The position numbers and the translations under genes are program-made. Below are positions 16,958-24,937 of a stretch of 64,000 nucleotides of DNA, piece by piece. The DNA comes from an uncultured Pseudomonadota bacterium (GTDB taxonomy: Bacteria; Pseudomonadota; Gammaproteobacteria; Burkholderiales; SG8-39): positions 135,226 to 199,225 of the forward strand of contig CAIKRR010000045.1 in assembly GCA_903829815.1 (NCBI GenBank), read 5' to 3'. The notes beneath the pieces are model-generated. The model made no database searches, had not been told where the DNA came from, and worked only from the letters and a program-made list of their open reading frames with translations. Numbering within the stretch: position 1 is the first letter of the stretch; each line of letters starts with the position of its first letter.

Positions 16958-17007
16958 GCCCAACCCGCAGCGCCCAATCCGCAGCGCCCAACCCGCAGCG
17001 CCCAACC
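16958..17007. repeat. 14-bp tandem repeat, about 3.6 copies
   Basis: The unit GCCCAACCCGCAGC occurs at 16958-16971, 16972-16985 (one mismatch, T for C) and 16986-16999, with a partial fourth copy from 17000. It lies in the 116-base gap between the squalene synthase gene (minus) and the 2-hydroxyacid dehydrogenase gene (plus), ending 13 bases before the start of the latter. Confidence 0.9.
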
Positions 17008-17020
17008 TGACGAGACTGCC

Positions 17021-18022
17021 ATGAGCCAGCGCCCACGCATCCTCATTACCTGCGATACCTTTCCCGAGATCATCGACTTTGCCCGCGAGCATTTCGAGGT
17101 GGTCGATAACCAGGGACAGGCCCAGTCGACGCCGGCGCAACTGCGCGAGCGCCTGCAAGGCATGGATGGCGTGCTCGTGGCTGGCACCGACCGCATCGAC
17201 GCCGCACTGCTCGATGCCTCGCCCACCGTGCGTGCGGTGTCGATCGCGGCAGTGGGCTACAACAGCATCGATATCGCGGCCTGCAACGAGCGCGGCATTC
17301 TGGCCAGCAATACACCGGGCATTCTCGATGACACCACGGCCGATCTGGGTTTCGCGCTCATCCTGGCGGCGTCCCGCCGTATCGGTGAAGGCGAGCGCTA
17401 CCTGCGTGCCGGACGCTGGAAGCGCTGGGAAAATGACCTTCTGCTGGGGCAGGATGTTCACCATCGAACCCTGGGCATCGTCGGCATGGGGCGCATTGGC
17501 CAGGCGCTTGCGCGTCGCGCGCGCGGCTTTGACATGCCAGTGGTTTATCACAACCGCAGCAGGGTCGATGCCGCGATCGAGCAGGCACTCGATGCGCGCT
17601 GGCTGGCCATCGACGAGTTGTTTGCGACCGCCGACATCGTGTGTCTGTGCCTTCCGTATTCGCAAGCCGTGCATCACCTGGTTGGCGCGGCACTGCTTGC
17701 CCGCATGAAGCCGACTGCGGTGTTCGTCAACCTGGCACGCGGTGGCATCGTCGATGAGGATGCGCTGATACATGCCTTGCGCCATCACGCGATTGCTGCC
17801 GCCGGCCTCGATGTCTACGAAGGCGAGCCTGCCATCAATCCGGGTCTGCTCGATCTGGACAATGCCGTGCTGGTGCCGCACATCGGCAGTGCGACGCGCG
17901 AAACCCGGGTTGCCATGGGGCTGTGTGCGGCACGCAATCTCAAGGTGGGGCTCGAAGGCGGTGTGCCGCCCAATCTGATCAACCCGCAGGCGATGGCCCA
18001 TCCGGCCTATCGACGTGGCTGA
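17021..18022 (+). CDS. D-2-hydroxyacid dehydrogenase, glyoxylate/hydroxypyruvate reductase-like
   Basis: The 333-residue protein begins at ATG 17021. The NAD(P)-binding loop is GIVGMGRIGQALARRA near residue 158. The catalytic residues of the family are present: Arg in NLARGGIVDE near residue 237, Glu in YEGEP near residue 267, and His in VPHIGSAT near residue 285. HNRSR after the second beta strand suggests a preference for NADPH, as in GhrB-type glyoxylate reductases. It reduces glyoxylate or hydroxypyruvate to glycolate or glycerate. Glycolate oxidase genes lie 6 kb away, so this enzyme could belong to the same C2 metabolism. Confidence 0.9.
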   Translation: MSQRPRILITCDTFPEIIDFAREHFEVVDNQGQAQSTPAQLRERLQGMDGVLVAGTDRIDAALLDASPTVRAVSIAAVGYNSIDIAACNERGILASNTPGILDDTTADLGFALILAASRRIGEGERYLRAGRWKRWENDLLLGQDVHHRTLGIVGMGRIGQALARRARGFDMPVVYHNRSRVDAAIEQALDARWLAIDELFATADIVCLCLPYSQAVHHLVGAALLARMKPTAVFVNLARGGIVDEDALIHALRHHAIAAAGLDVYEGEPAINPGLLDLDNAVLVPHIGSATRETRVAMGLCAARNLKVGLEGGVPPNLINPQAMAHPAYRRG

Positions 18023-18189
18023 ACCGGTCCTGACCCACCGCCGCCCCCAGCCCTGCTGCTCGTTGCCTATGGCTGCACAAGACTTTTGCCCCTGAGGGTT
18101 CGACGCCGGGTCAGACCTTGGGGCAGAATGTGCATTCGATCTCCCGATCGACCCGACTGCCCCGTTCGCCCTGTAGAGGATGCACTGCG

Positions 18190-18618
18190 TTGAGACGAGT
18201 CTTTGCCACCCCCCAGGATGCCGAACTGGCCTTCTACGATGCGCTCGAGCGCTCCGACCTCGAGGCGATGATGGAGGTGTGGTCGGAGGATGAAGAGATC
18301 ATCTGCATCCATCCCGGTCAGCCGCGACTGGTCGGCTATGACATTGTGCGCGAGTCGTGGCAGCGCATCTTCCAGTCGGGGCAGCGTCTGAAAGTGCGGA
18401 TCGCGGCCGCCGTGCAGATGACCAGCGGCATGATTGCCATTCACAACGCCCAGGAGCACCTGCGCGTGCCCGATGATCGCACCGGCGCGATGTCGCTTGC
18501 GACCAATGTATTCGTACGTGGTGCGCATGGCTGGCGCATGATCGTGCACCACGCCTCGCCGGCCCCGGTGCCTGCTCAGGTGGAGGCTGCGCCCGCGGCC
18601 CCCAAGGTGCTGCACTGA
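18190..18618 (+). CDS. SnoaL-like / NTF2-fold protein
   Basis: This is a small 142-residue protein. The TTG at 18190 is preferred because AGAGGA at 18175-18180 stands nine bases upstream and because residues before it do not look like the family. The sequence ATPQDAELAFYDALERSDLE, the acidic patch VWSEDEEIICIHPG, and the end TNVFVRGAHGWRMIVHHASP are typical of the DUF4440/SnoaL-like nuclear-transport-factor-2 fold. Such proteins bind or isomerise small molecules, but the role of this clade is not known. The C-terminal 15 residues are Ala/Pro rich. Its stop codon overlaps the probable start of the next gene. Confidence 0.8.
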   Translation: MRRVFATPQDAELAFYDALERSDLEAMMEVWSEDEEIICIHPGQPRLVGYDIVRESWQRIFQSGQRLKVRIAAAVQMTSGMIAIHNAQEHLRVPDDRTGAMSLATNVFVRGAHGWRMIVHHASPAPVPAQVEAAPAAPKVLH

Positions 18619-19583
18619 GCGAGTCTTCCGGCTACAGGCCACCCGCCTGGTTGCCCGGCCCGCATCTCCAGACCATCTATCCGGCACTGCTCGCGCCACG
18701 CCCCCGCATCGCCTACCAGCGCGACCTGTGGCCAACGCCCGATGGTGATGAAATTGCCGTCGACACCTGTGGCCTGGGCACCGGACTCCAACCGGCACCG
18801 ACGGTGGTGCTCTTGCACGGGCTCGAAGGCGATTCGAGCGGCCACTATGCCCGTTCGATCATGGCAGCGGTACTGGCACGAGGCTGGTGCGGGCGTGTGA
18901 TTCACTGGCGTGGCTGTGGCGGCGTGTCGAGCCGTGCCCCGCGCGCTTATCACTCGGGTGACTCGATCGAACTCGACTGGATGCTCGAGCGCGCGGTGCG
19001 CGAGGCGGCAGGCCCCGTCCTGGTGGTCGGCATCTCGCTGGGGGGCAATGTGCTTGTCAAGTGGCTGGGCGAGCAGGGCAGCCAAGCCCTGGCAAGGGTG
19101 CGTGCTGCGGTGGCCGTGTCGGTACCGTTTTCGCTGGCGGCCGGTGCCGCCACCCTGGCGCGCGGGTTCGGGCGCATCTATACCCGGCACTTTCTTGCCA
19201 CCATGCGGCCCAAGGCACTGGGGCTCCTGGCGCGGCATCCGGGTCTGTTCGATCGGCAGCGACTGCTGCTGGCCGATTCCCTGTACGCGTTCGATGACTG
19301 CTTCACGGCGCCCTTGCATGGATTCAAGGGGGCCGATGACTACTACGCGCGCGCCAGTTCAGGGCCTCTGGTAGGTCATATCCGCGTGCCGACCTGGTTG
19401 GTGAGCGCACGCAACGATCCGTTTCTGCCCGCCTGCCATCTGCCGGATCCGCGCAGGCTGCCTGCAGATGTGCGTGTCCTTCAGACCGATCAAGGCGGGC
19501 ATGCCGGATTCTGTCATGGTGCCTTTCCGGGGCGGCTCGACTGGCTGCCCGCCGGTATCATCCGTTTCTTCGATTCGATCTGA
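18615..19583 (+). CDS. YheT-family alpha/beta hydrolase, probable CTG start
   Basis: The protein is an alpha/beta hydrolase of the YheT family (COG0429). HGLEGDSSGHYAR holds the oxyanion region, VGISLGGNVLVKWLG is the nucleophile elbow with Ser in G-x-S-x-G, and the His lies in DQGGHAGFCHG near the end. The family N-terminus PP-W-LP-G-HLQTIYP is present only if translation begins upstream of the first ATG/GTG/TTG in frame (TTG 18651). Reading upward gives S-E-S-S-G-Y-R-P-P-A-W-L-P-G-P-H-L-Q, and the only start-like codon is CTG at 18615, which overlaps the previous stop (CTGA) and has AAGGTG five bases before it. With that start the protein has 322 residues. The substrate is unknown; esters are likely. 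Confidence 0.85.
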   Translation: MSESSGYRPPAWLPGPHLQTIYPALLAPRPRIAYQRDLWPTPDGDEIAVDTCGLGTGLQPAPTVVLLHGLEGDSSGHYARSIMAAVLARGWCGRVIHWRGCGGVSSRAPRAYHSGDSIELDWMLERAVREAAGPVLVVGISLGGNVLVKWLGEQGSQALARVRAAVAVSVPFSLAAGAATLARGFGRIYTRHFLATMRPKALGLLARHPGLFDRQRLLLADSLYAFDDCFTAPLHGFKGADDYYARASSGPLVGHIRVPTWLVSARNDPFLPACHLPDPRRLPADVRVLQTDQGGHAGFCHGAFPGRLDWLPAGIIRFFDSI

Positions 19584-19595
19584 GGCAAGACGTTC

Positions 19596-20969
19596 ATGAA
19601 CCTCCCGCGCGAGATCTTCAAGGCCTATGACATTCGCGGCATCGTTGGCAGCCAGCTCACCGTGGCCGGGGTGGAAGCCATCGGGCAGGGTCTTGGTACG
19701 CTCGCGCTCGAAGCCGGCGGTCGCGCCATTGCGGTTGGACGCGATGGTCGTCTGTCAGGTCCGGAACTCTCGGGTGCGCTTTCCCGCGGCATCGTGCGGG
19801 CCGGAGCCGATGTGATCGATGTAGGACAGGTCACGACTCCCATGAGCTACTTTGCCAGCCACGCCATGGAAACCGGCAGTGCGGTGTCGGTGACCGGCTC
19901 GCACAACCCGCCCGATTACAACGGCTTGAAGATGGTGATCGGGGGCACGACGCTCTCGGGCGAGGCCATTCAGCAGTTGCGCCTGCGCATCGAGCGCGGC
20001 GATCTGGCCACGGGCAACGGGCAGTTGCGCACCGCCGATATTGCCCAGCGCTACCTCAGTCGCATCACCGCCGACGTGCGGCTCGCACGGCCGATGCATG
20101 TGGCCATCGATTGCGGCAACGGCGTGGCAGGCGCCTTTGCCGGCGAACTCTTCAGGCGTCTGGGCTGCACCGTCGAGGAGATGTACTGCGAGGTCGACGG
20201 ACGCTTCCCGAATCATCATCCCGACCCCTCGAAACCCGAGAACCTGGCTGAACTGATCGAGCGGGTGCAATCGGGTACGGCCGAACTGGGTCTGGCGTTC
20301 GATGGTGACGGTGATCGGCTGGGTGTGGTCACGCGCAGCGGGGCCATCATCTACCCCGACCGGCAACTGATGCTCTTTGCCCGTGATGTGCTGTCGCGCA
20401 ACCCGGGCGCGTCCATCATCTATGACGTGAAGTGCACCCGCAATCTTGCTCCCTGGATCGAAGAGGCGGGTGGTGTGCCTGTGATGTGGCGCACTGGCCA
20501 TTCGCTCATCAAGGCGCGGATGAAGGAACTGCATGCGCCGCTCGCCGGCGAGATGAGTGGCCATGTGTTCTTTGCCGAGCGCTGGTATGGCTTTGACGAT
20601 GCGCTCTATGCCGGCGCGCGCCTCCTGGAGATCGTGTCGCGCTCGGCTGACGCGGGTGCCATGCTCGAAGGGCTGCCCGACTCGCTCTCCACGCCCGAAC
20701 TGAACATCAAGCTGGCCGAGGGCGAGCCCCACGCACTCATTGAACGCATGCAGCGCGAGTCGCACTTCGACGCAGCCACCCAGGTGATCACCATCGACGG
20801 ACTGCGTGTCGAATTTGCCGATGGTTTCGGTCTTGCGCGCGCCTCCAACACGACGCCTGTGATCGTGCTTCGCTTCGAGGCCGATGACGCCGCGGCCATG
20901 GCGCGCATCCAGGCGCAGTTCCGCCGTGCGCTGCTGGCAGTCAAGCCCGAGGCAGTACTGCCTTTCTGA
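19596..20969 (+). CDS. algC: Phosphomannomutase / phosphoglucomutase
   Basis: The 457-residue protein is an alpha-D-phosphohexomutase of the AlgC type. The catalytic phosphoserine loop is TGSHNPPDYNGLKM near residue 100. The Mg-binding loop is FDGDGDRLGVV near residue 235. The sugar-specificity loop GEMSGHVFF is near residue 318, and the C-terminal phosphate-binding loop RASNTTPVIVLRFEA is near residue 418. It interconverts hexose 1- and 6-phosphates for LPS and polysaccharide precursors. It starts 12 bases after the YheT gene. A GC-rich palindrome follows the stop. Confidence 0.93.
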   Translation: MNLPREIFKAYDIRGIVGSQLTVAGVEAIGQGLGTLALEAGGRAIAVGRDGRLSGPELSGALSRGIVRAGADVIDVGQVTTPMSYFASHAMETGSAVSVTGSHNPPDYNGLKMVIGGTTLSGEAIQQLRLRIERGDLATGNGQLRTADIAQRYLSRITADVRLARPMHVAIDCGNGVAGAFAGELFRRLGCTVEEMYCEVDGRFPNHHPDPSKPENLAELIERVQSGTAELGLAFDGDGDRLGVVTRSGAIIYPDRQLMLFARDVLSRNPGASIIYDVKCTRNLAPWIEEAGGVPVMWRTGHSLIKARMKELHAPLAGEMSGHVFFAERWYGFDDALYAGARLLEIVSRSADAGAMLEGLPDSLSTPELNIKLAEGEPHALIERMQRESHFDAATQVITIDGLRVEFADGFGLARASNTTPVIVLRFEADDAAAMARIQAQFRRALLAVKPEAVLPF

Positions 20970-20984
20970 CGTTTTGGCCGCGCA

Positions 20985-21000
20985 GCCCCGAGCTCGGGGC
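20985..21000. terminator. Perfect 16-bp palindrome between convergent genes
   Basis: GCCCCGAGCTCGGGGC lies 15 bases after the phosphohexomutase stop and 11 bases before the stop of the minus-strand NmrA-family gene. A stem without T tract could serve both directions; this is a weak call. Confidence 0.3.
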
Positions 21001-21011
21001 CTGCTCGTGCT

Positions 21012-21884
21012 TCAGCCCTGGGGCCGTTCGATGGCCATCTGGGCGATATGGTCACGATATCGCCTCGGTGCGCGGCCGATGATCATCTCGAGCACGCGGC
21101 CATTGCCACCACCCATCCCGGCCTCATCGTAGTGGGTCATCATGATCGACATGCGCTCGATCTGCTCTTCGCTCAAGATGCCCAGACGGCGCTGATGGGC
21201 TTGCCAGTCGGCCAGTTCGCTGCGCACGGCACTGACAGGCCGACCCAGCACCTCGGACATGATGGCGGCCATCTGTGCGCGGGTGTGGAGTTCGCCATTG
21301 GCCAGTTCGAAACACCCGCCGATGAAATCAGTGCCTTGCGCGACGACAGCGGCTGCGGCACCGACATCCTCGAGGTCGACGACGCTCATCTGCTGGTCGG
21401 CCGAGTAGGGTACGACATAGCGGCCGGCCTGCACGATCTCCTTCCAGTCGCGGGTCGTGCTCTGCATGTACATCGTTGGCTGCACGATGGTGTAGGCAAG
21501 ACCCGATTCCATCAGCGCCGCTTCGCAGATGCGCTTGTCACGATGGTGCAGGATGGGGTCCAGCTGTGCGTGATAGACGCTGTGGTAGATGAAGTGCCGC
21601 ACCCCTGCCGTGCCTGCCGCTGCGATCATCGCGTGAGCGATGTCGATCTCGGTGACCAGAAAGCGCGGCGAAATGAAGTAGACCTGCTCGACCCCCTGCA
21701 TCGCGCGGGCGAGATCGGCCGGGTTGGCGATGTCACCGACACAGGCCTGGAGCGCACCAGCAGCCAGGGTGGCCTCTGCAGAGGCCTGGCTGCGTACGAG
21801 AGTGCGTACCTTCAGCCCGGCTTTTGCCATGTGCTTGAGGACATGCACCCCGGTCGGACCATTGGCACTGGTGAGAAGAATCAT
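21012..21884 (-). CDS. NmrA-like atypical short-chain dehydrogenase / NAD(P)-binding protein
   Basis: This 290-residue protein starts with MILLTSANGPTGVHVLKHMA, the Rossmann motif of the NmrA/atypical SDR group (G-x-x-G-x-x-V). Further family features are TLVRSQASAEATL after strand 2, a short VGDIANPADLARAM segment, HFIYHSVYHAQ, and the substrate-domain stretch YTIVQPTMYMQ. The usual Tyr-x-x-x-Lys catalytic pair is not evident, so it may sense NAD(P) or reduce a quinone-like substrate. The start at 21884 has CAGGGAG nine bases upstream. Neighbours give no clear partner. Confidence 0.8.
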   Translation of the reverse strand: MILLTSANGPTGVHVLKHMAKAGLKVRTLVRSQASAEATLAAGALQACVGDIANPADLARAMQGVEQVYFISPRFLVTEIDIAHAMIAAAGTAGVRHFIYHSVYHAQLDPILHHRDKRICEAALMESGLAYTIVQPTMYMQSTTRDWKEIVQAGRYVVPYSADQQMSVVDLEDVGAAAAVVAQGTDFIGGCFELANGELHTRAQMAAIMSEVLGRPVSAVRSELADWQAHQRRLGILSEEQIERMSIMMTHYDEAGMGGGNGRVLEMIIGRAPRRYRDHIAQMAIERPQG

Positions 21885-22085
21885 TGACGCGAACTCCCTG
21901 AGCACTGGGTTTGGGGTGTGGGGCTGGGCAATCGCCCACCAGGCCCCTCGACAGGTACCGATTCTAGCTGCTGCCCGTCATGGCATACGAATGCCTTTGC
22001 ACGCGGGGCTGCGGCAGGCATGGCTTGCCCCGGACTCGCCTTTCTGATCTGATCGCGCACTCATTCTTCCAGATCGGGAATCAGC

Positions 22086-22619
22086 ATGGCACGCGTACCC
22101 CTGCATGACGAGAACAGCCAGCCCACCGCCGCGCCTCTCATCGGCCGCATTCGCGCCGAGCGCGGCAAGCTGCTCAATCTCTACCGGACCCTGCTCAATG
22201 CGCCGCCGATTGCCGAGGGCTGGCTCAAGCTCTTCACGGCGATCCGACAGCAGTCGAGTCTGGATGCCCGTTATCGCGAGTTGTCGATACTGCGCGTGGC
22301 GGTGATCAACGGGGCACCCTACGAATTCACGGCGCATGTACCGCACGGTCTCAAGGGTGGACTGAGTCAGGCGCAGATCGATGCGCTCGATGCCTGGAGC
22401 GTCTCCGATCTGTTCGATGCCAAGGAGCGTGCGGTGCTTGCCTATACCGACGCGATGACGCGGGAAATCCGGGTGCCCGAGGCCATCATCCGCTCGCTCA
22501 AGGTCTTTCTCGATGACCGCGAACTGGTGGAACTCACCGCGACGATCGGTGGCTACAACCTGGTGTCCCGCTTCCTCGAGGCGATGCAGGTCGACCACGA
22601 AACGACGCCCGGCGGTTGA
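22086..22619 (+). CDS. Carboxymuconolactone decarboxylase / AhpD-like family protein without redox cysteines
   Basis: The 177-residue protein has the AhpD/CMD helical fold pattern: ARYRELSILRVAVINGAPYE, FTAHVPHGLKGGLSQAQI, then DAKERAVLAYTDAMTR and TATIGGYNLVSRFLEAM. AhpD-type peroxidase partners carry a Cys-x-x-Cys in the central helix; here that segment is FTAHVPH, with no Cys. It therefore cannot act as an AhpD thiol reductase and is more likely a decarboxylase-like or hydrolytic member. No gene for an aromatic ring-cleavage route lies next to it. The function is open. Confidence 0.82.
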   Translation: MARVPLHDENSQPTAAPLIGRIRAERGKLLNLYRTLLNAPPIAEGWLKLFTAIRQQSSLDARYRELSILRVAVINGAPYEFTAHVPHGLKGGLSQAQIDALDAWSVSDLFDAKERAVLAYTDAMTREIRVPEAIIRSLKVFLDDRELVELTATIGGYNLVSRFLEAMQVDHETTPGG

Positions 22620-22661
22620 GCGCCTGGCGGATGCCGCCCGCGCGGCGGCCGGTTCAGCGGT

Positions 22662-24065
22662 TCAGCGGGGCCGTGCCGATCGCAGGATCTGGTTGCCGCG
22701 AGCAACTGCGGCATCCAGCGCATCCTTGGGTGCCTTGGTGTGGGCCCAGACCTGTTCGAGTTCTTCATCGATGATGGCGCGCACGCGCGCCAGTTGCGGT
22801 ACGCGCACGCCGCGCCCGTTGCGACTGACCGGCCGCGCCAGAAGTGCGCCGATGGCCACCTCGAAACCGGGGTTGCGCTGGTAGAACCCTTGCTGGCGAC
22901 TGAGCAGGACCGCCTTTTTCGAGGCGGGAAGAAAGCCGGTAGCCTGATGCCATGCCGCCTGCTGCTCGGGTTGCGCGAACCACTTCAGGAACCGGGCTGA
23001 GCCCGCATGGCGGGCGGCCGGGCGATCGCGCAGCGTCCAGAGCGCAGTACCCCCTATCGTGCTTCTGAACGGTGCGCCCGGATACTCATCGTAGAAGGGT
23101 ATGGGCGCCACCGAAAAATCGAAGCTTGAGCGGTCACGAATTGCCGGCAGCGAACTCGATGACCCGGTAAAGAGGGCACACTCGCCAGCGATGAAGTGCG
23201 CTTCCGCCTCGTTGCCGCGACCATGGTAGGTAAAGAGTCCGGAGCGTGCCCAGGCGCTGAGAAGCGACACGTGCCGGAGCATGAACGTGGTGTTGAAGGT
23301 CAGTTGGGCGTCGGTGCCGTCCATGCCATTGGATCGACTGGCAAAGGCCTCGTCATGCCAGGCACCGAGGTTCTCGACATGCACCCAGGACTGCCAGTCG
23401 GAGGTGTATCCGCACGGTGTTGCGGCCTTCTCTTGCAGCGCCAGTGTCATGGCCTGGACGTCGCGCCAGGTGCGTGGTGCCCCATCCGGTGGCAGACCGG
23501 CGCGGCGCAGCGCGTCGCGATTGATGTAGAGCACGGCGGTCGAAGCGGTGAACGGCAGCGCATCCAGACGCCCGCCGGCTTCACCCAGATAGCTTGCCAG
23601 CCCGGGCAGGAAATCATTGCTGTCGATCGACTCGTGGCTGCTGGTCAGCACTTCATGCAGCGGGCGGATACGACTTCGGTCGGTGAGCAGGCTGGCCGTC
23701 ATCACCACATCGGCTTGCACGATGTCGGGTCCGGCCGGGGAATGACTGGCTGCCAGCGCCATGGCCAGGGTCGAATCGGCATTACCCTTGTATTGCGGCA
23801 AGACCATCACCTGGTTCTGCGAACGGTTGAACCGCGAGACGAGTGTCTCGAGCGTTTCGGCTGCAGTGCCGGTGACCGAGTGCCACAACGTGACTTCGAC
23901 GGCATGCGCGTTTGCCGCCACCAGGAACGACAGGACAAGGGCGGTGGCGATCGCTGTGGAACCTGCAAGGGCTCGCACACGTTGCCATGCCCCTCTGGCT
24001 TCGGTCGGCGCTGGCCAGCCAAGCATCGGCCGGTGTGAGGGGCCTGACTGGCGGGTCTTGGTCAT
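22662..24065 (-). CDS. ABC transporter periplasmic substrate-binding protein, UgpB-like
   Basis: The 467-residue protein has an N-terminal signal: a basic stretch, a hydrophobic core at about residues 36-50 (TAIATALVLSFLVAANAHA), and a likely cleavage after AHA. The mature part starts VEVTLWHSVTG, the usual start of UgpB-type family 1 binding proteins, and shows QYKGNADSTLAMALAA, PDIVQADVVMTA, SPAGPD, and SDWQSWVHVENLGAWH. UgpB binds sn-glycerol-3-phosphate and glycerophosphodiesters. No permease or ATPase gene (ugpA, ugpE, ugpC) lies next to it; it is divergent from birA. It may work with a transporter encoded elsewhere. Confidence 0.85.
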   Translation of the reverse strand: MTKTRQSGPSHRPMLGWPAPTEARGAWQRVRALAGSTAIATALVLSFLVAANAHAVEVTLWHSVTGTAAETLETLVSRFNRSQNQVMVLPQYKGNADSTLAMALAASHSPAGPDIVQADVVMTASLLTDRSRIRPLHEVLTSSHESIDSNDFLPGLASYLGEAGGRLDALPFTASTAVLYINRDALRRAGLPPDGAPRTWRDVQAMTLALQEKAATPCGYTSDWQSWVHVENLGAWHDEAFASRSNGMDGTDAQLTFNTTFMLRHVSLLSAWARSGLFTYHGRGNEAEAHFIAGECALFTGSSSSLPAIRDRSSFDFSVAPIPFYDEYPGAPFRSTIGGTALWTLRDRPAARHAGSARFLKWFAQPEQQAAWHQATGFLPASKKAVLLSRQQGFYQRNPGFEVAIGALLARPVSRNGRGVRVPQLARVRAIIDEELEQVWAHTKAPKDALDAAVARGNQILRSARPR

Positions 24066-24136
24066 CGGCCGTGTGCCATCGATTGTGTGTTGCAGGTGTA
24101 GAGTGAGACAGTGTACGCAAGCTGCATGGCCACGAT

Positions 24137-24937
24137 GTGTCTGATGATCCTGAATTTACGCTGCCTGCCTGGTCGATTCGCTGGCTCGAGTCATGCGCCT
24201 CGACCAGCGACGAGTTGAGACTCGCTGCGCGCTCCGGGGCAGCGTCGGGGCTTGTGCTGGCAACCACCTGCCAGAGCGCGGGGCGTGGCAGGCGTGGACA
24301 TGCCTGGGTGAGTGAGCCCGGAGAAGGGCTCGCTTTCAGTGCGCTGTGGCATGCCCCTATCCCCGCCGACCGGCTGGGCTGGGTAGCGCTGGCCGCAGGC
24401 GTCGCGACTGCGGCCGCGATCGAGGCGCAGGGTGCCGGCGCCATCCAGTTGAAGTGGCCCAACGATCTTCTCCACGGTGGCGCGAAGCTGGGCGGAATAC
24501 TCGTTGAAACCGTGGCGGGTGCAGCACCTCCGGGTCATACGGCGGTATCGATCGGCATCGGCATCAATCTGGCGGGTGGTGATCGTCTTGCCCGCTCGCT
24601 CGGGCGCGCGGTCACCGATCTGGGCGCCTGTGGTGAGCGCGGCGGCGGTGGCAGTGGTGGCGCTCTGGTTGAGCCCCAGGTGCTCACTGCCGCGATACTG
24701 CGGGCGCTCGATGCATGGCTGCGCGTGCTCGCGGCGGGCGAGGTCGTTGCGCTGCAGGACGCGTGGTCTTCGCGCGATGCGCTCTCGGGGCGGGCCGTGA
24801 GCATCGAACAGGGGGCACATCGCCTCGAAGGCATTGCCTGCGGACTGGCCCCGGACGGTGCCTTGCAGGTACGCACGCCGGGAGGGTTGCAGCGTGTGCA
24901 TGCCGGTGAGGTCTCGATCGGAGCGCTCGCCTCGTGA
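24137..24937 (+). CDS. birA: Biotin--[acetyl-CoA-carboxylase] ligase
   Basis: This 266-residue protein starts with GTG 24137. The biotinyl-5'-AMP-binding loop is GRGRRGHAW near residue 49, and the catalytic motif is QLKWPNDLLH near residue 105, followed by KLGGILVET. The protein lacks the N-terminal helix-turn-helix of the E. coli BirA, so it is a ligase only, with no repressor role. It attaches biotin to the carboxyl carrier protein of acetyl-CoA carboxylase. It overlaps coaX by four bases (GTGA), the usual Burkholderiales pair. A Gly-rich segment GERGGGGSGG lies near residue 175. Confidence 0.92.
   Translation: MSDDPEFTLPAWSIRWLESCASTSDELRLAARSGAASGLVLATTCQSAGRGRRGHAWVSEPGEGLAFSALWHAPIPADRLGWVALAAGVATAAAIEAQGAGAIQLKWPNDLLHGGAKLGGILVETVAGAAPPGHTAVSIGIGINLAGGDRLARSLGRAVTDLGACGERGGGGSGGALVEPQVLTAAILRALDAWLRVLAAGEVVALQDAWSSRDALSGRAVSIEQGAHRLEGIACGLAPDGALQVRTPGGLQRVHAGEVSIGALAS

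Noticed and set aside
22086-22619. AhpD-type alkylhydroperoxidase
   Set aside because: The Cys-x-x-Cys needed for peroxidase-linked thiol chemistry is absent from the central helix.
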